41,834 bases of DNA from Segatella hominis (GTDB taxonomy: Bacteria > Bacteroidota > Bacteroidia > Bacteroidales > Bacteroidaceae), in the NCBI RefSeq assembly GCF_004535825.1, contig NZ_SGVY01000034.1, positions 1 through 41,834 on the forward strand, in the 5' to 3' direction. The notes beneath the pieces were generated by a model, which was not told the origin of the DNA, made no database searches, and saw nothing but the letters and a program-made list of their open reading frames with translations. Shown here one piece after another: positions 16,328-25,462 of the stretch. The position numbers and the translations under genes are program-made. Position 1 is the first letter of the stretch. Each line of letters opens with the position of its first letter.

Positions 16328-18841
16328 TCACAGTTGCTTATTCAGCCGATACTTAAAACTGATGATGAAGTAGCTGCCAATTTGTGAGGTACGGCTTTCC
16401 GTCAATCCTGTCGCCGTAACATTGCGATAATAGTTTTTCTTGTCGCTGAGAATATCTGACCAATAGAGCGAAAGCTCGGCTTGCTTCTTTTTGAGGAATC
16501 GCCAAGATGCCCCCAAGTTCCAAACCACTTGGTCGTCTTCGCCTTTTTTGATGTTGGTGCCGTTACGGAAAGAGTATGCAGCATCGCTCTTGACCAGGAA
16601 ACCAAGAGGAAGCTCTGCATAGGTATTCAGCGAAAAGTTGTAACTTCGGGTATAGTTGGACGTACTACGAAGCTGGTTGGTGGCATGGCGGTAACGCCAA
16701 TCGCCCTGCAAGTCGAAGCCTCCCCATTTCGGCTGATAACCCAAGCGAAGGTTGGCATTATACGACGTATTGTGGGTGACGCTACGGTCTGGCTCCTCGC
16801 TCTTTCCCTCATTCACAAGAGCTACACTTTGGGCAAAGCTGGCTCCTGTGCGAGCAGAGAGATTGAACCGCTTCTTCCATCGCTTCTGATAACGAAGACT
16901 GGCACGCATATTCCAGTTGCCATTCACATTCACAGGATAAGTCTCCGTGCCACCAGTGGCAAGGTTGTAAAAGACGGCTTGCGTCTGACTGTTATAGGTG
17001 TTGCTGAAATTAACATCGCCCGAAAGACCGAGGCGAGTGTTCCTTCCCATCAACCGAAAGTTCTGGCTATAAGCCGCTTTGAGCGAAGGATTGCCATGAG
17101 TAACGTGCAATGGGTCGCTATTGTCGGTCAGCGAAACCAAACTGCCAAGGTCTGGCTGTCGGCTGCTGCCATCATAATTCAGTTCGAAGCGAGTCTTGCC
17201 TTGATGCCATGACACATTCAACTGTGGGTTCCAATTCACGCTCGTCCTCACCGTATCGGCATAGAGCAGCCCAGTCTTCTGGTCAAGACTTCTCCGCTCT
17301 GGATGCATCTGCACACCCGTATTCACCTGCCATCGCTTGCCATTATAATTGAAATAAAGGCTGAGTTCGTGGGAATAAGTCCGACTCTGGGTATAGTTGC
17401 TCAAACTGTCTTGATATACTTCGCTCTCGTAAGTAATCCTGTCGCTCACCTGTCGGTTGGCAGAATAGCGATAACCGAGTTGCAGGCGCAAGTTCTCAGC
17501 CAAGGGTTGCGTCAAGTTGATGCCTACGGAATAGGCACGATTGGTGGAGGGGGAGTGCTGGTATTGGTTGCGATAAAGCACGGAATCGCCACCCAGACTG
17601 CTCTCCAACTGATAGTAAGTGGTCTCGGAAAGGGAATGTGACTCGTTGGTACTCTTGCTGTCGGAGTAACTACCCGTGAGGCTGATGCTCGTACCCTTGT
17701 CGTTGAACACTCGGGTGATGTCGGCATTGACGGAGAACGAATGGCTGTCGCTCTTCGAATCCGAGTTTCTCGTGATGCTGTTGATACGCTCATCGCCTTC
17801 TGAAGAGGTGGATTGCTGGCTGTCGCTGGTGTTGTAGCTCTTCGACTTGCTGAAGTTTCCACCTATATTAAAATAGGTCTTGTCATCCAAGCTCCATCTC
17901 ATGCCCAACGAACCATTGCCCATCGTGTTGCGATTGGTGCTGGTGGATGCCGAGTTCTGGTAACGGTTGCCTGTGGTGAGATATTGCTCGCTATATAGGG
18001 TGCTCTCGTTGCCACTGGCATAATGGTTGTACATCATGTTGCCATAGAGGGTGAATCGCTTGGAGAACTTCTTGGCAAAGTTCATCGCCACGTTGTCCTG
18101 TCGGTTGTCGGGATAGCGGGAGGTCATGTTCTTGTTGCCACTTCGTGCTATCACGGAGATGTTATCGCCAGTCTGGCGGAAGAGGTTGGATATTAACTCG
18201 GCTTCCTTCTTTTCGTTGTTGCCCCTGCCTATGCCTGCCGAAGTAATCAGCGTGCCGTTGAACTCTCGCTTGGTCTGCAAGTCGAGCACATAGTTTTCGC
18301 CGCCCTTGCGCACCTTGGTGATTTTCTCCAGTTCGCTCCGCTTGTCATACACCTTGATTTTGCTCACCAACTTGGCTGGCAGGTTTTCGAGGGCGAGGGT
18401 GCTGTTGCCGCCAAAGAAACTCTCGCCATTGACATTGATTTCATGGATGGGAAGACCGTTGTAGGTCATCGTCTTGTTCTGCTTTTCGTATTCCAATCCA
18501 GGCACTCGCTTCAAGAGTTCTTCGAGATATGCTCCTTCTGGAGTCTGGAAAGCATTGGCATTGATAACCGTGGTATCGCCCTTCATCTCCACCTCCTTCA
18601 TGGCAGCAGTAACCACCACTTCGCCGAGGTTGAGCGTCTTAAAGATGGTATCTTCTTTTTGCGTTTCCACAGAGTCGCCATCGCCCTCTGACAAGGCACG
18701 ACTCTCCCTTACTGTATCACTCGACACAGCATAAGAGAAAGCCCTTCCGTCAGGAGAAAGGGAAGACGATGCCCATACATTTGCTATTGTTGAGAAGGAC
18801 ATGAGCAAAAGCACAGACACATAAGCATATCGTAGCCTCAT
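16328..18841 (-). CDS. TonB-dependent outer-membrane protein, OMP_b-brl type
   Basis: The ORF is open to 18970, but the start at 18841 (MRLRYAYVSVLLLMSFSTIA) begins a signal peptide and follows a good promoter, so I use it (837 aa). No carboxypeptidase-like domain is present. A TonB-box-like LGEVVVTAA is followed by a plug region (FQTPEGAYLEELLKRVPGLE, YNGLPIHEINVNGESFFGGN, ENLPAKLVSKIKVYDKRS). The remainder is a large barrel rich in Tyr, Asn and Ser strands, ending FIISFKYRLNKQL. This plug style is typical of the Bacteroidota family often annotated as outer membrane beta-barrel protein. Ligand unknown. It is monocistronic, just upstream of the haem cluster. Confidence 0.75.
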   Translation of the reverse strand: MRLRYAYVSVLLLMSFSTIANVWASSSLSPDGRAFSYAVSSDTVRESRALSEGDGDSVETQKEDTIFKTLNLGEVVVTAAMKEVEMKGDTTVINANAFQTPEGAYLEELLKRVPGLEYEKQNKTMTYNGLPIHEINVNGESFFGGNSTLALENLPAKLVSKIKVYDKRSELEKITKVRKGGENYVLDLQTKREFNGTLITSAGIGRGNNEKKEAELISNLFRQTGDNISVIARSGNKNMTSRYPDNRQDNVAMNFAKKFSKRFTLYGNMMYNHYASGNESTLYSEQYLTTGNRYQNSASTSTNRNTMGNGSLGMRWSLDDKTYFNIGGNFSKSKSYNTSDSQQSTSSEGDERINSITRNSDSKSDSHSFSVNADITRVFNDKGTSISLTGSYSDSKSTNESHSLSETTYYQLESSLGGDSVLYRNQYQHSPSTNRAYSVGINLTQPLAENLRLQLGYRYSANRQVSDRITYESEVYQDSLSNYTQSRTYSHELSLYFNYNGKRWQVNTGVQMHPERRSLDQKTGLLYADTVRTSVNWNPQLNVSWHQGKTRFELNYDGSSRQPDLGSLVSLTDNSDPLHVTHGNPSLKAAYSQNFRLMGRNTRLGLSGDVNFSNTYNSQTQAVFYNLATGGTETYPVNVNGNWNMRASLRYQKRWKKRFNLSARTGASFAQSVALVNEGKSEEPDRSVTHNTSYNANLRLGYQPKWGGFDLQGDWRYRHATNQLRSTSNYTRSYNFSLNTYAELPLGFLVKSDAAYSFRNGTNIKKGEDDQVVWNLGASWRFLKKKQAELSLYWSDILSDKKNYYRNVTATGLTESRTSQIGSYFIISFKYRLNKQL

Positions 18842-18868
18842 CTTGGTTTGAATATTCAAAATCGGCTG

Positions 18869-18900
18869 CAAAGGTACGAAAATCGGTGTATATTTGCAAT
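18869..18900 (-). promoter_or_regulatory. Promoter of the OMP_b-brl receptor gene
   Basis: On the minus strand ATTG (18900-18897), 20 nt, TACCTTTG (18876-18869), 28 nt upstream of the start at 18841. This supports that start over the longer ORF. Confidence 0.7.
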
Positions 18901-19620
18901 ACCTTGAAGTAGGTAAAGTAATAAAAGACTTGCTAAGGATATCCATTAAAGAAAGTGAAAAAATGAGCAAAAATAATTGTATTTCAGAATTTCAATTTAT
19001 CTTTGTACCTGTAATCAAAGCGTTCTTTGTATATTACAAGGTTGTGAAAGAAAAAGAATATAGCTCGTTTCTAAATCGTTAGCAGTTACACTTTTTAAAG
19101 TGCTTAACCCTCTGATATTCAATTAATAAAAGATTTTATTATGACTCGGGTATTTTTAACGATAAAAATCGAAACACGTCGAGTAAATCTCTATCACAGC
19201 TGCACCTGCCCGAGAATATAACGATTCACGGAGTTTTTGAGAATGTAAAAAATTTGTGTTTTTCCATTATTACATAACAGGTCAGCAACCATTATTATAT
19301 ATTTGTATCTTAATGTTATCGTATTAAAGAATAATGGTAAAAGTCATGAAATTTTTCAAATGTAGTCAATGTGGCTACGGATATTTTTGGCGTTCTCTCA
19401 TAAATAGTATATCTTTGTATGTACGTAACCGTCTGATAATCAAATGGTATTTTGTAGGAAAAAGAACCAAAAACTACTTTTTAAAGTGGACTCCTTTATT
19501 TATCTCCAAATATCGGGTTAAATATTTAAATATCTTTAGTTATTGCAACCGTAACACCATTGTCGCAGCTTCGTCAATGCCTTTCAATCTCATCGCAATC
19601 GCAATGTAATAATACTGCCG
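18901..19620. other. Intergenic region with short repeats and an orphan promoter
   Basis: No gene is supported. A palindrome-like ACTTTTTAAAGTG occurs at about 19089-19101 and CTACTTTTTAAAGTGG near 19482. AACCCTCTGATATTCAA (about 19106) and AACCGTCTGATAATCAA (about 19427) are a second repeated pair. These suggest remnants of a small mobile element. The plus-strand frame at 19334-19609 has a CxxC but no convincing coding character. Confidence 0.5.
19361..19417 (+). promoter_or_regulatory. Orphan promoter element C
   Basis: TTTG (19386-19389), 20 nt, TATCTTTG (19410-19417) is a full consensus promoter. The 57 bases align without gaps to 26109-26165 (about 44 of 57 identical by hand), including TGTAG, TGGCTAC, TTTGGCGTT and TAAAT. 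No gene starts within 200 nt; the next is the TonB receptor at 19654, which has its own -7 box. Confidence 0.55.
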
Positions 19621-19628
19621 TACCTTTG
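19621..19628 (+). promoter_or_regulatory. -7 box of the TonB receptor/lipoprotein pair
   Basis: TACCTTTG followed by CAACCG, the same start region as the elements at 5565 and 26158. It would start transcription about 20 nt before the ATG at 19654. No good -33 box is seen. Confidence 0.55.
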
Positions 19629-19653
19629 CAACCGTAATCAAACGATATAGGTT

Positions 19654-22470
19654 ATGAATGCTAAAAGGGGAATTATTGTATTAGGATTGCTCTCGGCGGC
19701 TAGCATGCCAACGTGGGCGCAACAGATTAAGGGTGTGGTTATCGACCAAAAATCGAAAGAGACACTCATCGGTGCAGTCGTCACTGTGGATGGAACCAAC
19801 GTGAAGGCTATCACCAACATCGACGGAAACTTCCAGATCGATGGATTGGATAAAGAAAAGAAATATACACTATATATTAACTATGTAGGATATAAGACTC
19901 AAAAAATTGACGGGGTTCAGGCGAAGGACGCAGACCAGGTGATTGCGCTGCAACCTGATGAACAGCAGCTGAAAGAGGTGACCGTTACCGCAGTGGAAAG
20001 GCGTAATACGGATGCGGCAATGATACAAGTGGCCAAAAGCAGTCCCGTCATCGTGAGTAATGTTTCGGCACAGGAAATATCCAGAACTCAGGATACGAAT
20101 GCGGGTGAGGTGATACGCCGAGTGCCAGGCGTGAGCCTCATCGACGATAAATTCGTGATGGTTCGCGGATTGTCACAGCGCTATAACAATGTGTGGGTGA
20201 ACGGAGGAGCAGTGCCTAGTTCTGAGGCTGATTCCAGGGCATTCTCCTTCGACATCATCCCAAGTTCGCAGATTGACAACCTTACCATCGTGAAGTCGCC
20301 AACGGCTGAATATCCCGCTGATTACTCAGGCGGTTTCATCATCGTCAACACCAAGGAGATTCCGGCAGAAAACAGTTTCAACATCGCCGTGGGCGGAAAC
20401 TGGAATACATCTTCTGCCTTCAAGGACTTTTCTTACTCAAAAGGTTCCGGAACCGATTTCCTAGGGTTCGACAATGGCTCGAGAAACCTGAATGGGGGCA
20501 TCCATGCTGACTTGAATCCACAGCTCGATGCCAACGGAAAACCGGTGGGCGATTATGCTACTTCGCTCCTGGGCAACGGATTCAATAATGATTGGCTCAT
20601 CAAGAACAAGAAGCCTTTGGGCGACTTGAAACTGGCAGCCAGCCTGAACCAGCGCTGGATGCTCGGCGGAAGAACACTCGGCATGCTCGCCGCCCTGAAC
20701 TATACCAACGAATACCGCACCTACGAGAACATGGAGAACAATCTCTATGGCATCTATGATGCGGCAAACGACAAGCCGAACTATCTTCGTCACTCTGTTG
20801 ACGACCAGTATAATAATAACGTGAGACTCGGAGCAATGCTCAACTTCACCTTCCTTTCCAAGGACGGCAATCACAAGTATCAGCTCAAGAACATCTTCAA
20901 CCAGTTGGCTACCAGCCGATATACCTGGCGTGATGGCGTGAGCGCCCAGTCGAACCTGGAGCGAAGCGCAGAGTATTACTACCGCAGTAGAACTACATAT
21001 AACGGTCAGCTTACCGGTAAGCACACCTTCACTAGCGATGCCCTTGACTGGAGTATCGGGTATGCGTATGCCAACCGCCATTTGCCTGACCGTCGTAGAT
21101 ACCTCATCGACGATGCTCTGGAATCGGGCGTTTATGCCCTGAGCACCGGCAACGACATATCCCGCGAGTGGACTCAACTCGACGAACACATTCTCTCTCT
21201 TGGTGTAAATGACAAGCACCACTTCAAGTTTGGCAACTTTGAGCCAGACTTGAAGGTGGGTGCCTATGGAGAATATCGCAGCCGAGAATACCAGACCCGC
21301 AACTTTATCTACAACTGGAATGTTTCAGATAACAACATGCCATCCGACTTCCGCCACAGCCATATCCCTACACTGCTCTCCAGCGAGGCGAACATGGGTT
21401 ACGACAAGCTGTATCTTCTGGAGGAAAAGCAGATGCGCAATAACTACCGCGGACATAACACCTTAGGCGCAGGATACCTGGCGATGTCTCTCCCCTTTGG
21501 CAAACTCGGCATCCACGCCGGTGTCCGCTTCGAGCATAATGATATGGAACTCATCTCCAATTCCCGTGACTACGAGAAGAGTGAATCGAGCCGTCATTAC
21601 AAGACCGATGATGTATTCCCATCTCTCAACACAACATATAAAATCAGCGACCAGCACCAGGTACGCCTCTCGTATGGCCGCAGTATTAACCGCCCAGAAT
21701 TCCGTGAAGTATCGTCGTCGGTGTATTACGACTTCGACCTTGCCAGCAATGTGCAGGGAAACACTGAGTTGAAGAACTGTTATGTCGATAACCTCGACCT
21801 GCGATATGAGTGGTATCCATCCCGTGGAGAGCTCATTTCGCTGGCAGTCTTCTACAAGCACTTCGATTCTCCTATCGAGTGGACCTACACGGTGGCAGGT
21901 GGCACAGACCTGATTTATTCCTACAAGAATGCGAAGAGTGCCAACAACTACGGTGTGGAGCTGGATATCAGAAAGAATCTCGGTTTCATAGGATTGAAGG
22001 ATTTCAGCTGGTCGTTTAACGGTGCCTTGATTAAGAGCAAGGTGCAGTTTGAGAAGGGCTCGAAAGAGGAAGACAGACCGATGCAGGGTCAGTCGCCATA
22101 CCTTATCAACACCGGCATCTTCTATAAGAACGAGCCATTAAAGATGGATATCGCCCTGCTTTACAACCGTATAGGCAAGCGAATCATCGGTGTGGGCAGA
22201 AGCGAGGGAAGCACAGGCGATGACTCCAACGCCCGAGTGCCTCACAGCTACGAGATGCCCCGCAACACCATCGACTTCTCGCTGGCTAAGAAATTCGGCG
22301 AGCATCTGGAACTGAAGCTCAACGTAAGGGATCTTCTTGCAGAAAAGATATATTACAAGCAGTTTGCTGATGTAACGTATAGCGACGGAAGCAAGAAGGA
22401 AGTAGAAGAAATAGCAAGATGCTACAAGCCGGGCAGAAACATCGGTTTGCAGGCAATCTATAAATTTTAG
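19654..22470 (+). CDS. TonB-dependent receptor with N-terminal CarboxypepD_reg-like domain
   Basis: 938 aa. Signal peptide MNAKRGIIVLGLLSAASMPT(WAQ), then a carboxypeptidase-regulatory-like domain at about 23-105 (GVVIDQKSKETLIGAVVTVD, GYKTQKIDGV). A plug follows at about 110-230 (LKEVTVTAVERRNTDAAM, NAGEVIRRVPGVSLIDDKFV, VRGLSQRYNNVWVNGGAVPS). The barrel ends in the terminal aromatic IGLQAIYKF. The SQRYNNVWVNGG-type plug marks a family that is not SusC. The next gene, 62 nt on, encodes a beta-helix surface lipoprotein, the expected capping or ligand-capture partner. Substrate cannot be told from the sequence; no polysaccharide enzymes are nearby. Confidence 0.85.
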   Translation: MNAKRGIIVLGLLSAASMPTWAQQIKGVVIDQKSKETLIGAVVTVDGTNVKAITNIDGNFQIDGLDKEKKYTLYINYVGYKTQKIDGVQAKDADQVIALQPDEQQLKEVTVTAVERRNTDAAMIQVAKSSPVIVSNVSAQEISRTQDTNAGEVIRRVPGVSLIDDKFVMVRGLSQRYNNVWVNGGAVPSSEADSRAFSFDIIPSSQIDNLTIVKSPTAEYPADYSGGFIIVNTKEIPAENSFNIAVGGNWNTSSAFKDFSYSKGSGTDFLGFDNGSRNLNGGIHADLNPQLDANGKPVGDYATSLLGNGFNNDWLIKNKKPLGDLKLAASLNQRWMLGGRTLGMLAALNYTNEYRTYENMENNLYGIYDAANDKPNYLRHSVDDQYNNNVRLGAMLNFTFLSKDGNHKYQLKNIFNQLATSRYTWRDGVSAQSNLERSAEYYYRSRTTYNGQLTGKHTFTSDALDWSIGYAYANRHLPDRRRYLIDDALESGVYALSTGNDISREWTQLDEHILSLGVNDKHHFKFGNFEPDLKVGAYGEYRSREYQTRNFIYNWNVSDNNMPSDFRHSHIPTLLSSEANMGYDKLYLLEEKQMRNNYRGHNTLGAGYLAMSLPFGKLGIHAGVRFEHNDMELISNSRDYEKSESSRHYKTDDVFPSLNTTYKISDQHQVRLSYGRSINRPEFREVSSSVYYDFDLASNVQGNTELKNCYVDNLDLRYEWYPSRGELISLAVFYKHFDSPIEWTYTVAGGTDLIYSYKNAKSANNYGVELDIRKNLGFIGLKDFSWSFNGALIKSKVQFEKGSKEEDRPMQGQSPYLINTGIFYKNEPLKMDIALLYNRIGKRIIGVGRSEGSTGDDSNARVPHSYEMPRNTIDFSLAKKFGEHLELKLNVRDLLAEKIYYKQFADVTYSDGSKKEVEEIARCYKPGRNIGLQAIYKF

Positions 22471-22532
22471 AGACTATCCGTAGAATTTCAAGAAAGATAA
22501 TATTAGATATTTGTTTAATAAAACAGGAAACA

Positions 22533-24062
22533 ATGATGAACAAGATGTATTTTTTAGGATGCATGGGCATCCTCGCAGCATCTGCCATGTTGAGCAGCTG
22601 CAGCAGTGACAATGACGATCTAACTCCTTCTCCAAATCCTGGATCAGAAGTAGTTTACAAGTGGACAACCAATGGCGGCTTGAAGGCTTGCGACCACATC
22701 CTCTTCGGAACAGATGACAAGGAAAACGTCAACGGAACACAGATTGGCAACGGCGACCAGGAATTCGTCTTCACAGGCAAGCAGACTTTGAAGAAAGGCA
22801 CTTATCTCCTCAAGGGATGGGTATATATTGCAGATGGTGCTGAGCTTACCATCGAACCGGGAACTATCATCAAGGGCGACAAGCAGACCAAGGCGGCACT
22901 CATCGCAGAGCGTGGCGGCAAGCTTATCGCCAAGGGTACAGCCACAGAGCCTATCGTCTTTACATCTGAAGAGGTTGCCGGCAGCAGAAAGCCTGGCGAC
23001 TGGGGTGGCATCATTCTCTGCGGCAAGGCTAAGAACAACCAGACTGAGCAGCAGATAGAGGGTGGTCCTCGTACCAAGCATGGTGGCGCAGATGATGCTG
23101 ACAACTCAGGAGCCTTGAGTTATGTACGCATTGAGTTTGCCGGTTATCCATTCCAGAAGGATAAGGAGATTAATGGTTTAACCTTAGGTTCTGTAGGTTC
23201 AGGCACAGAGATTGACCACGTTCAGGTATCTTATTCCAATGATGATTCCTTCGAGTGGTTTGGCGGTACAGTAAACTGCAAGTATCTCGTAGCCTACAAG
23301 GGCTGGGATGATGATTTCGATACCGATAACGGTTTCTCAGGAAAGGTGCAGTATGGTCTTTCTCTGCGCGACAGCAAGATTGCCGATACCTCTCAGAGCA
23401 ACGGTTTCGAGAGCGACAACTGCGCTGATGGTGCTACCGTGGACCCTCGTACCAAGGCTACCTTCTCTAACATCACCTTCGTAGGTCCTAAGGTATTGGA
23501 TGACAAGTTCCAGAACACCACAGATTATATCACTGCCGGAGCATACAATCCAAACAACGGGTCAGCTCTCGGCAAGTTCCAGTCAGCCATGCAGATTCGT
23601 CGTTCTTCTAACCTCAACTGCATCAACTCTGTAGCCTTAGGCTGGCCTATCGGTTTGATTGTTGATGGTGAGAAGGGTGAAACCGTGAAGGATGCCAAGG
23701 ATGGCAAGTTCAAGCTTCAGAATGTATATTTCGCAGGTATGGATGCCGTTGGTACTGATGCCAACAAGAAGTATGAGGATTATCTCTACGATGCTGCAAA
23801 GAAGCAGGATATCGACAAGAATCAGAAGTCATACAGCAACACATTCTTCTTCTCAGAGCAGAGCAACAAGTATTTTGATTCATGGACTTCATTGGTTGGT
23901 GCAGATGGCTATACTCCTATCGCAGGAAGCCCATTGCTTGGTGCCGCAAGTTTCGCTGGCTGGACAGGTTTCGACACTGTAACCTACATCGGGGCCTTCG
24001 ATGGCAGCAACAACTGGATGAAAGGTTGGACCAACTTTGATCCTCAGAATGCGAAGTACTAG
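22533..24062 (+). CDS. Surface lipoprotein with right-handed beta-helix, partner of the TonB receptor
   Basis: 509 aa, with lipobox MLSSC (Cys23) followed by SSDNDD, a clear surface-export tag. A proline-rich linker (PSPNPGS) leads to parallel beta-helix-like rungs: GTYLLKGWVYIADGAELTIE, GTIIKGDKQTKAALIAERGG, ATEPIVFTSEE, and on through the middle (RIEFAGYPFQ, EIDHVQVSYSNDDSFEWFGG). The C-terminal part is Asp/Tyr/Trp-rich. It shares an operon with the receptor upstream and ends at a strong terminator. It probably binds the receptor's ligand at the cell surface. Ligand unknown. Confidence 0.7.
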   Translation: MMNKMYFLGCMGILAASAMLSSCSSDNDDLTPSPNPGSEVVYKWTTNGGLKACDHILFGTDDKENVNGTQIGNGDQEFVFTGKQTLKKGTYLLKGWVYIADGAELTIEPGTIIKGDKQTKAALIAERGGKLIAKGTATEPIVFTSEEVAGSRKPGDWGGIILCGKAKNNQTEQQIEGGPRTKHGGADDADNSGALSYVRIEFAGYPFQKDKEINGLTLGSVGSGTEIDHVQVSYSNDDSFEWFGGTVNCKYLVAYKGWDDDFDTDNGFSGKVQYGLSLRDSKIADTSQSNGFESDNCADGATVDPRTKATFSNITFVGPKVLDDKFQNTTDYITAGAYNPNNGSALGKFQSAMQIRRSSNLNCINSVALGWPIGLIVDGEKGETVKDAKDGKFKLQNVYFAGMDAVGTDANKKYEDYLYDAAKKQDIDKNQKSYSNTFFFSEQSNKYFDSWTSLVGADGYTPIAGSPLLGAASFAGWTGFDTVTYIGAFDGSNNWMKGWTNFDPQNAKY

Positions 24063-24135
24063 AAAAAGATTAGTACCGGAACAAGAATTAGAATCGCTAA
24101 TTTCTATTTTGACTATAAGGTTTTCTTTTATTGGG

Positions 24136-24168
24136 GCATGGCGCAGTGATTTGCGCCATGCTTTTTTT
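24136..24168 (+). terminator. Strong intrinsic terminator after the receptor/lipoprotein operon
   Basis: A perfect 10-bp GC-rich stem GCATGGCGCA/TGCGCCATGC (24136-24145/24152-24161), 6-nt loop, then seven T (24162-24168). Confidence 0.92.
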
Positions 24169-24189
24169 GTGGCGCATAAGATTATATAC

Positions 24190-24258
24190 ATGGAGGTTAG
24201 TCCTAAAGGTTACTACAACAACATTAGTGTTATATATAAAGTGAACACCAATAAATAA
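24190..24258 (+). pseudogene. Short 22-codon frame before a second terminator, possible gene tail
   Basis: ATG at 24190 to TAA at 24256-24258 reads MEVSPKGYYNNISVIYKVNT(NK). A terminator follows at once (24263-24300), which is where a gene end would be. It may be the last codons of a deleted gene. The frame is open upstream to 24037 through the previous terminator, so the start is not meaningful. Confidence 0.25.
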
Positions 24259-24262
24259 CAAA

Positions 24263-24309
24263 GGAGTGATGAAGTTGGATTTTCAACAACATCTCTCCAT
24301 TTTTTACTT
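24263..24309 (+). terminator. Second terminator
   Basis: GGAG-T-GATG (24263-24271) pairs with CATC-T-CTCC (24290-24298), with inner GTTG/CAAC, followed by ATTTTTTACTTTTTTT. It has no intact gene to terminate. Confidence 0.6.
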
Positions 24310-24349
24310 TTTTTATTGCAAAAAAAGAATGATATTGCGAAGGAATAGC

Positions 24350-24357
24350 TATCTTTG
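24350..24357 (+). promoter_or_regulatory. -7 box for pabB-pabC
   Basis: TATCTTTG, 27 nt before the stub ORF at 24384 and about 100 nt before pabB. No good -33 box is seen. Confidence 0.45.
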
Positions 24358-24383
24358 CAATTTTATAATAAAATCGCATAAGT

Positions 24384-24455
24384 ATGCCAACAAACAAGAA
24401 TGCTCAACTAAGATATAAGATAATGGACAGATGGTTCAGTAACTTTAAAATGTAA
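24384..24455 (+). pseudogene. N-terminal stub of a WYL-domain regulator, now a 23-codon leader before pabB
   Basis: The frame MPTNKNAQLRYKIMDRWFSN(FKM) ends in TAA at 24453-24455, 4 nt before the pabB ATG. MPTNKNAxxRYKILD is, from memory, the usual N-terminus of Bacteroidota WYL-domain (YafY-like) transcriptional regulators. So the promoter and first codons of such a gene seem to have been joined to pabB by a deletion or insertion. The tight spacing means it could now serve as a translated leader for pabB. Confidence 0.45.
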
Positions 24456-24459
24456 GACA

Positions 24460-25449
24460 ATGAAACAAAATATTATAGACCGTATCAATCATTTGGCTAA
24501 CGAAAAGGAGCCTTTCCTTTTTGTCATCAACTATGCAGGTTCGGAAGCATACATACGGAAGCTGTCTGAAATAGCTATCGATGAATGCCTTTATGACTTT
24601 GAGGGTATAACCAATGTAAAACGGCAGTCACTCTCTTCGGCTACCAAACATCCGACGTGGAAAGTGTTTGAGCCAAATTTTGAAGATTACACGAAAAGTT
24701 TTGAAACCGTCAAAAGCAACATCTTGCGTGGAAACAGTTATCTTGCCAACCTTACTTGTAAGGTTGCTTTGGACTGCAACCTTACGTTGGAGGACATCTT
24801 CCTACGTGCTAAAGGCAAGTATAAGATTCTACTAATAGACAATAATAGCAATAGACGGTTCGTGTGCTTCTCGCCGGAAACATTCGTGAAGATAAAGAAC
24901 GGAATGATATATTCTTATCCGATGAAGGGCACGATTGACGCGTCCTTACCCGAAGCAGAGCAAGTGTTGATGGGAGATAAAAAAGAAGCAGCCGAACATG
25001 CTACCATTGTGGATCTGATTCGAAATGACCTTAGCCGTGTGGCGGAGCATGTAAGGGTGGATAAATACCGTTATATTGATGTGCTCCATACCAATAAGGG
25101 GAATATTCTCCAGACCAGTTCCGAAATAAGCGGCAAGTTGCCAACTGGTTATCAAAAGCACATCGGAAACATATTGGATGCAATGTTGCCCGCAGGTTCC
25201 ATAACAGGTGCGCCAAAGGACAAGACTATGGAAATAATCCATGAGGCGGAAGGCTATGACCGTGGATTCTATACAGGAGTCATGGGTATATATAATAATG
25301 GTGAACTCAACTCGGCTGTAATGATACGCTTTCTTGAAAATGACGGTATAGGAACGTATTTCAAGGCAGGAGGAGGCATTACTTCGAAGAGTGATTGCAG
25401 AAAAGAATACGAGGAAGTGTTACAAAAAGTGTATCTTCCTTTTGAATAG
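24460..25449 (+). CDS. pabB: Aminodeoxychorismate synthase component I
   Basis: 329 aa, which is the short chorismate-binding catalytic domain without the longer N-terminal part of E. coli PabB. Motifs in order: RGNSYLANLT (about 90-99), FSPETF (137-142), YPMKGTID (153-160) with the ADC-synthase Lys at about 156, EHATIVDLIRNDLSRVAEHV (179-198), LQTSSEISGKL (217-227), LPAGSITGAPKDKTMEII (243-260), RGFYTGVMG and FKAGGGITSKSDCRKEYEE. It converts chorismate and ammonia (from a PabA glutaminase, not in this window) into 4-amino-4-deoxychorismate for p-aminobenzoate and folate. pabC follows 13 nt later. Confidence 0.93.
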   Translation: MKQNIIDRINHLANEKEPFLFVINYAGSEAYIRKLSEIAIDECLYDFEGITNVKRQSLSSATKHPTWKVFEPNFEDYTKSFETVKSNILRGNSYLANLTCKVALDCNLTLEDIFLRAKGKYKILLIDNNSNRRFVCFSPETFVKIKNGMIYSYPMKGTIDASLPEAEQVLMGDKKEAAEHATIVDLIRNDLSRVAEHVRVDKYRYIDVLHTNKGNILQTSSEISGKLPTGYQKHIGNILDAMLPAGSITGAPKDKTMEIIHEAEGYDRGFYTGVMGIYNNGELNSAVMIRFLENDGIGTYFKAGGGITSKSDCRKEYEEVLQKVYLPFE

Positions 25450-25462
25450 AACTGATTTTAAT

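Noticed and set aside
19334-19609. 91-codon plus-strand frame with a CxxC
   Set aside because: Contains the orphan promoter and short repeats, is AT-driven in composition, and shows no domain.
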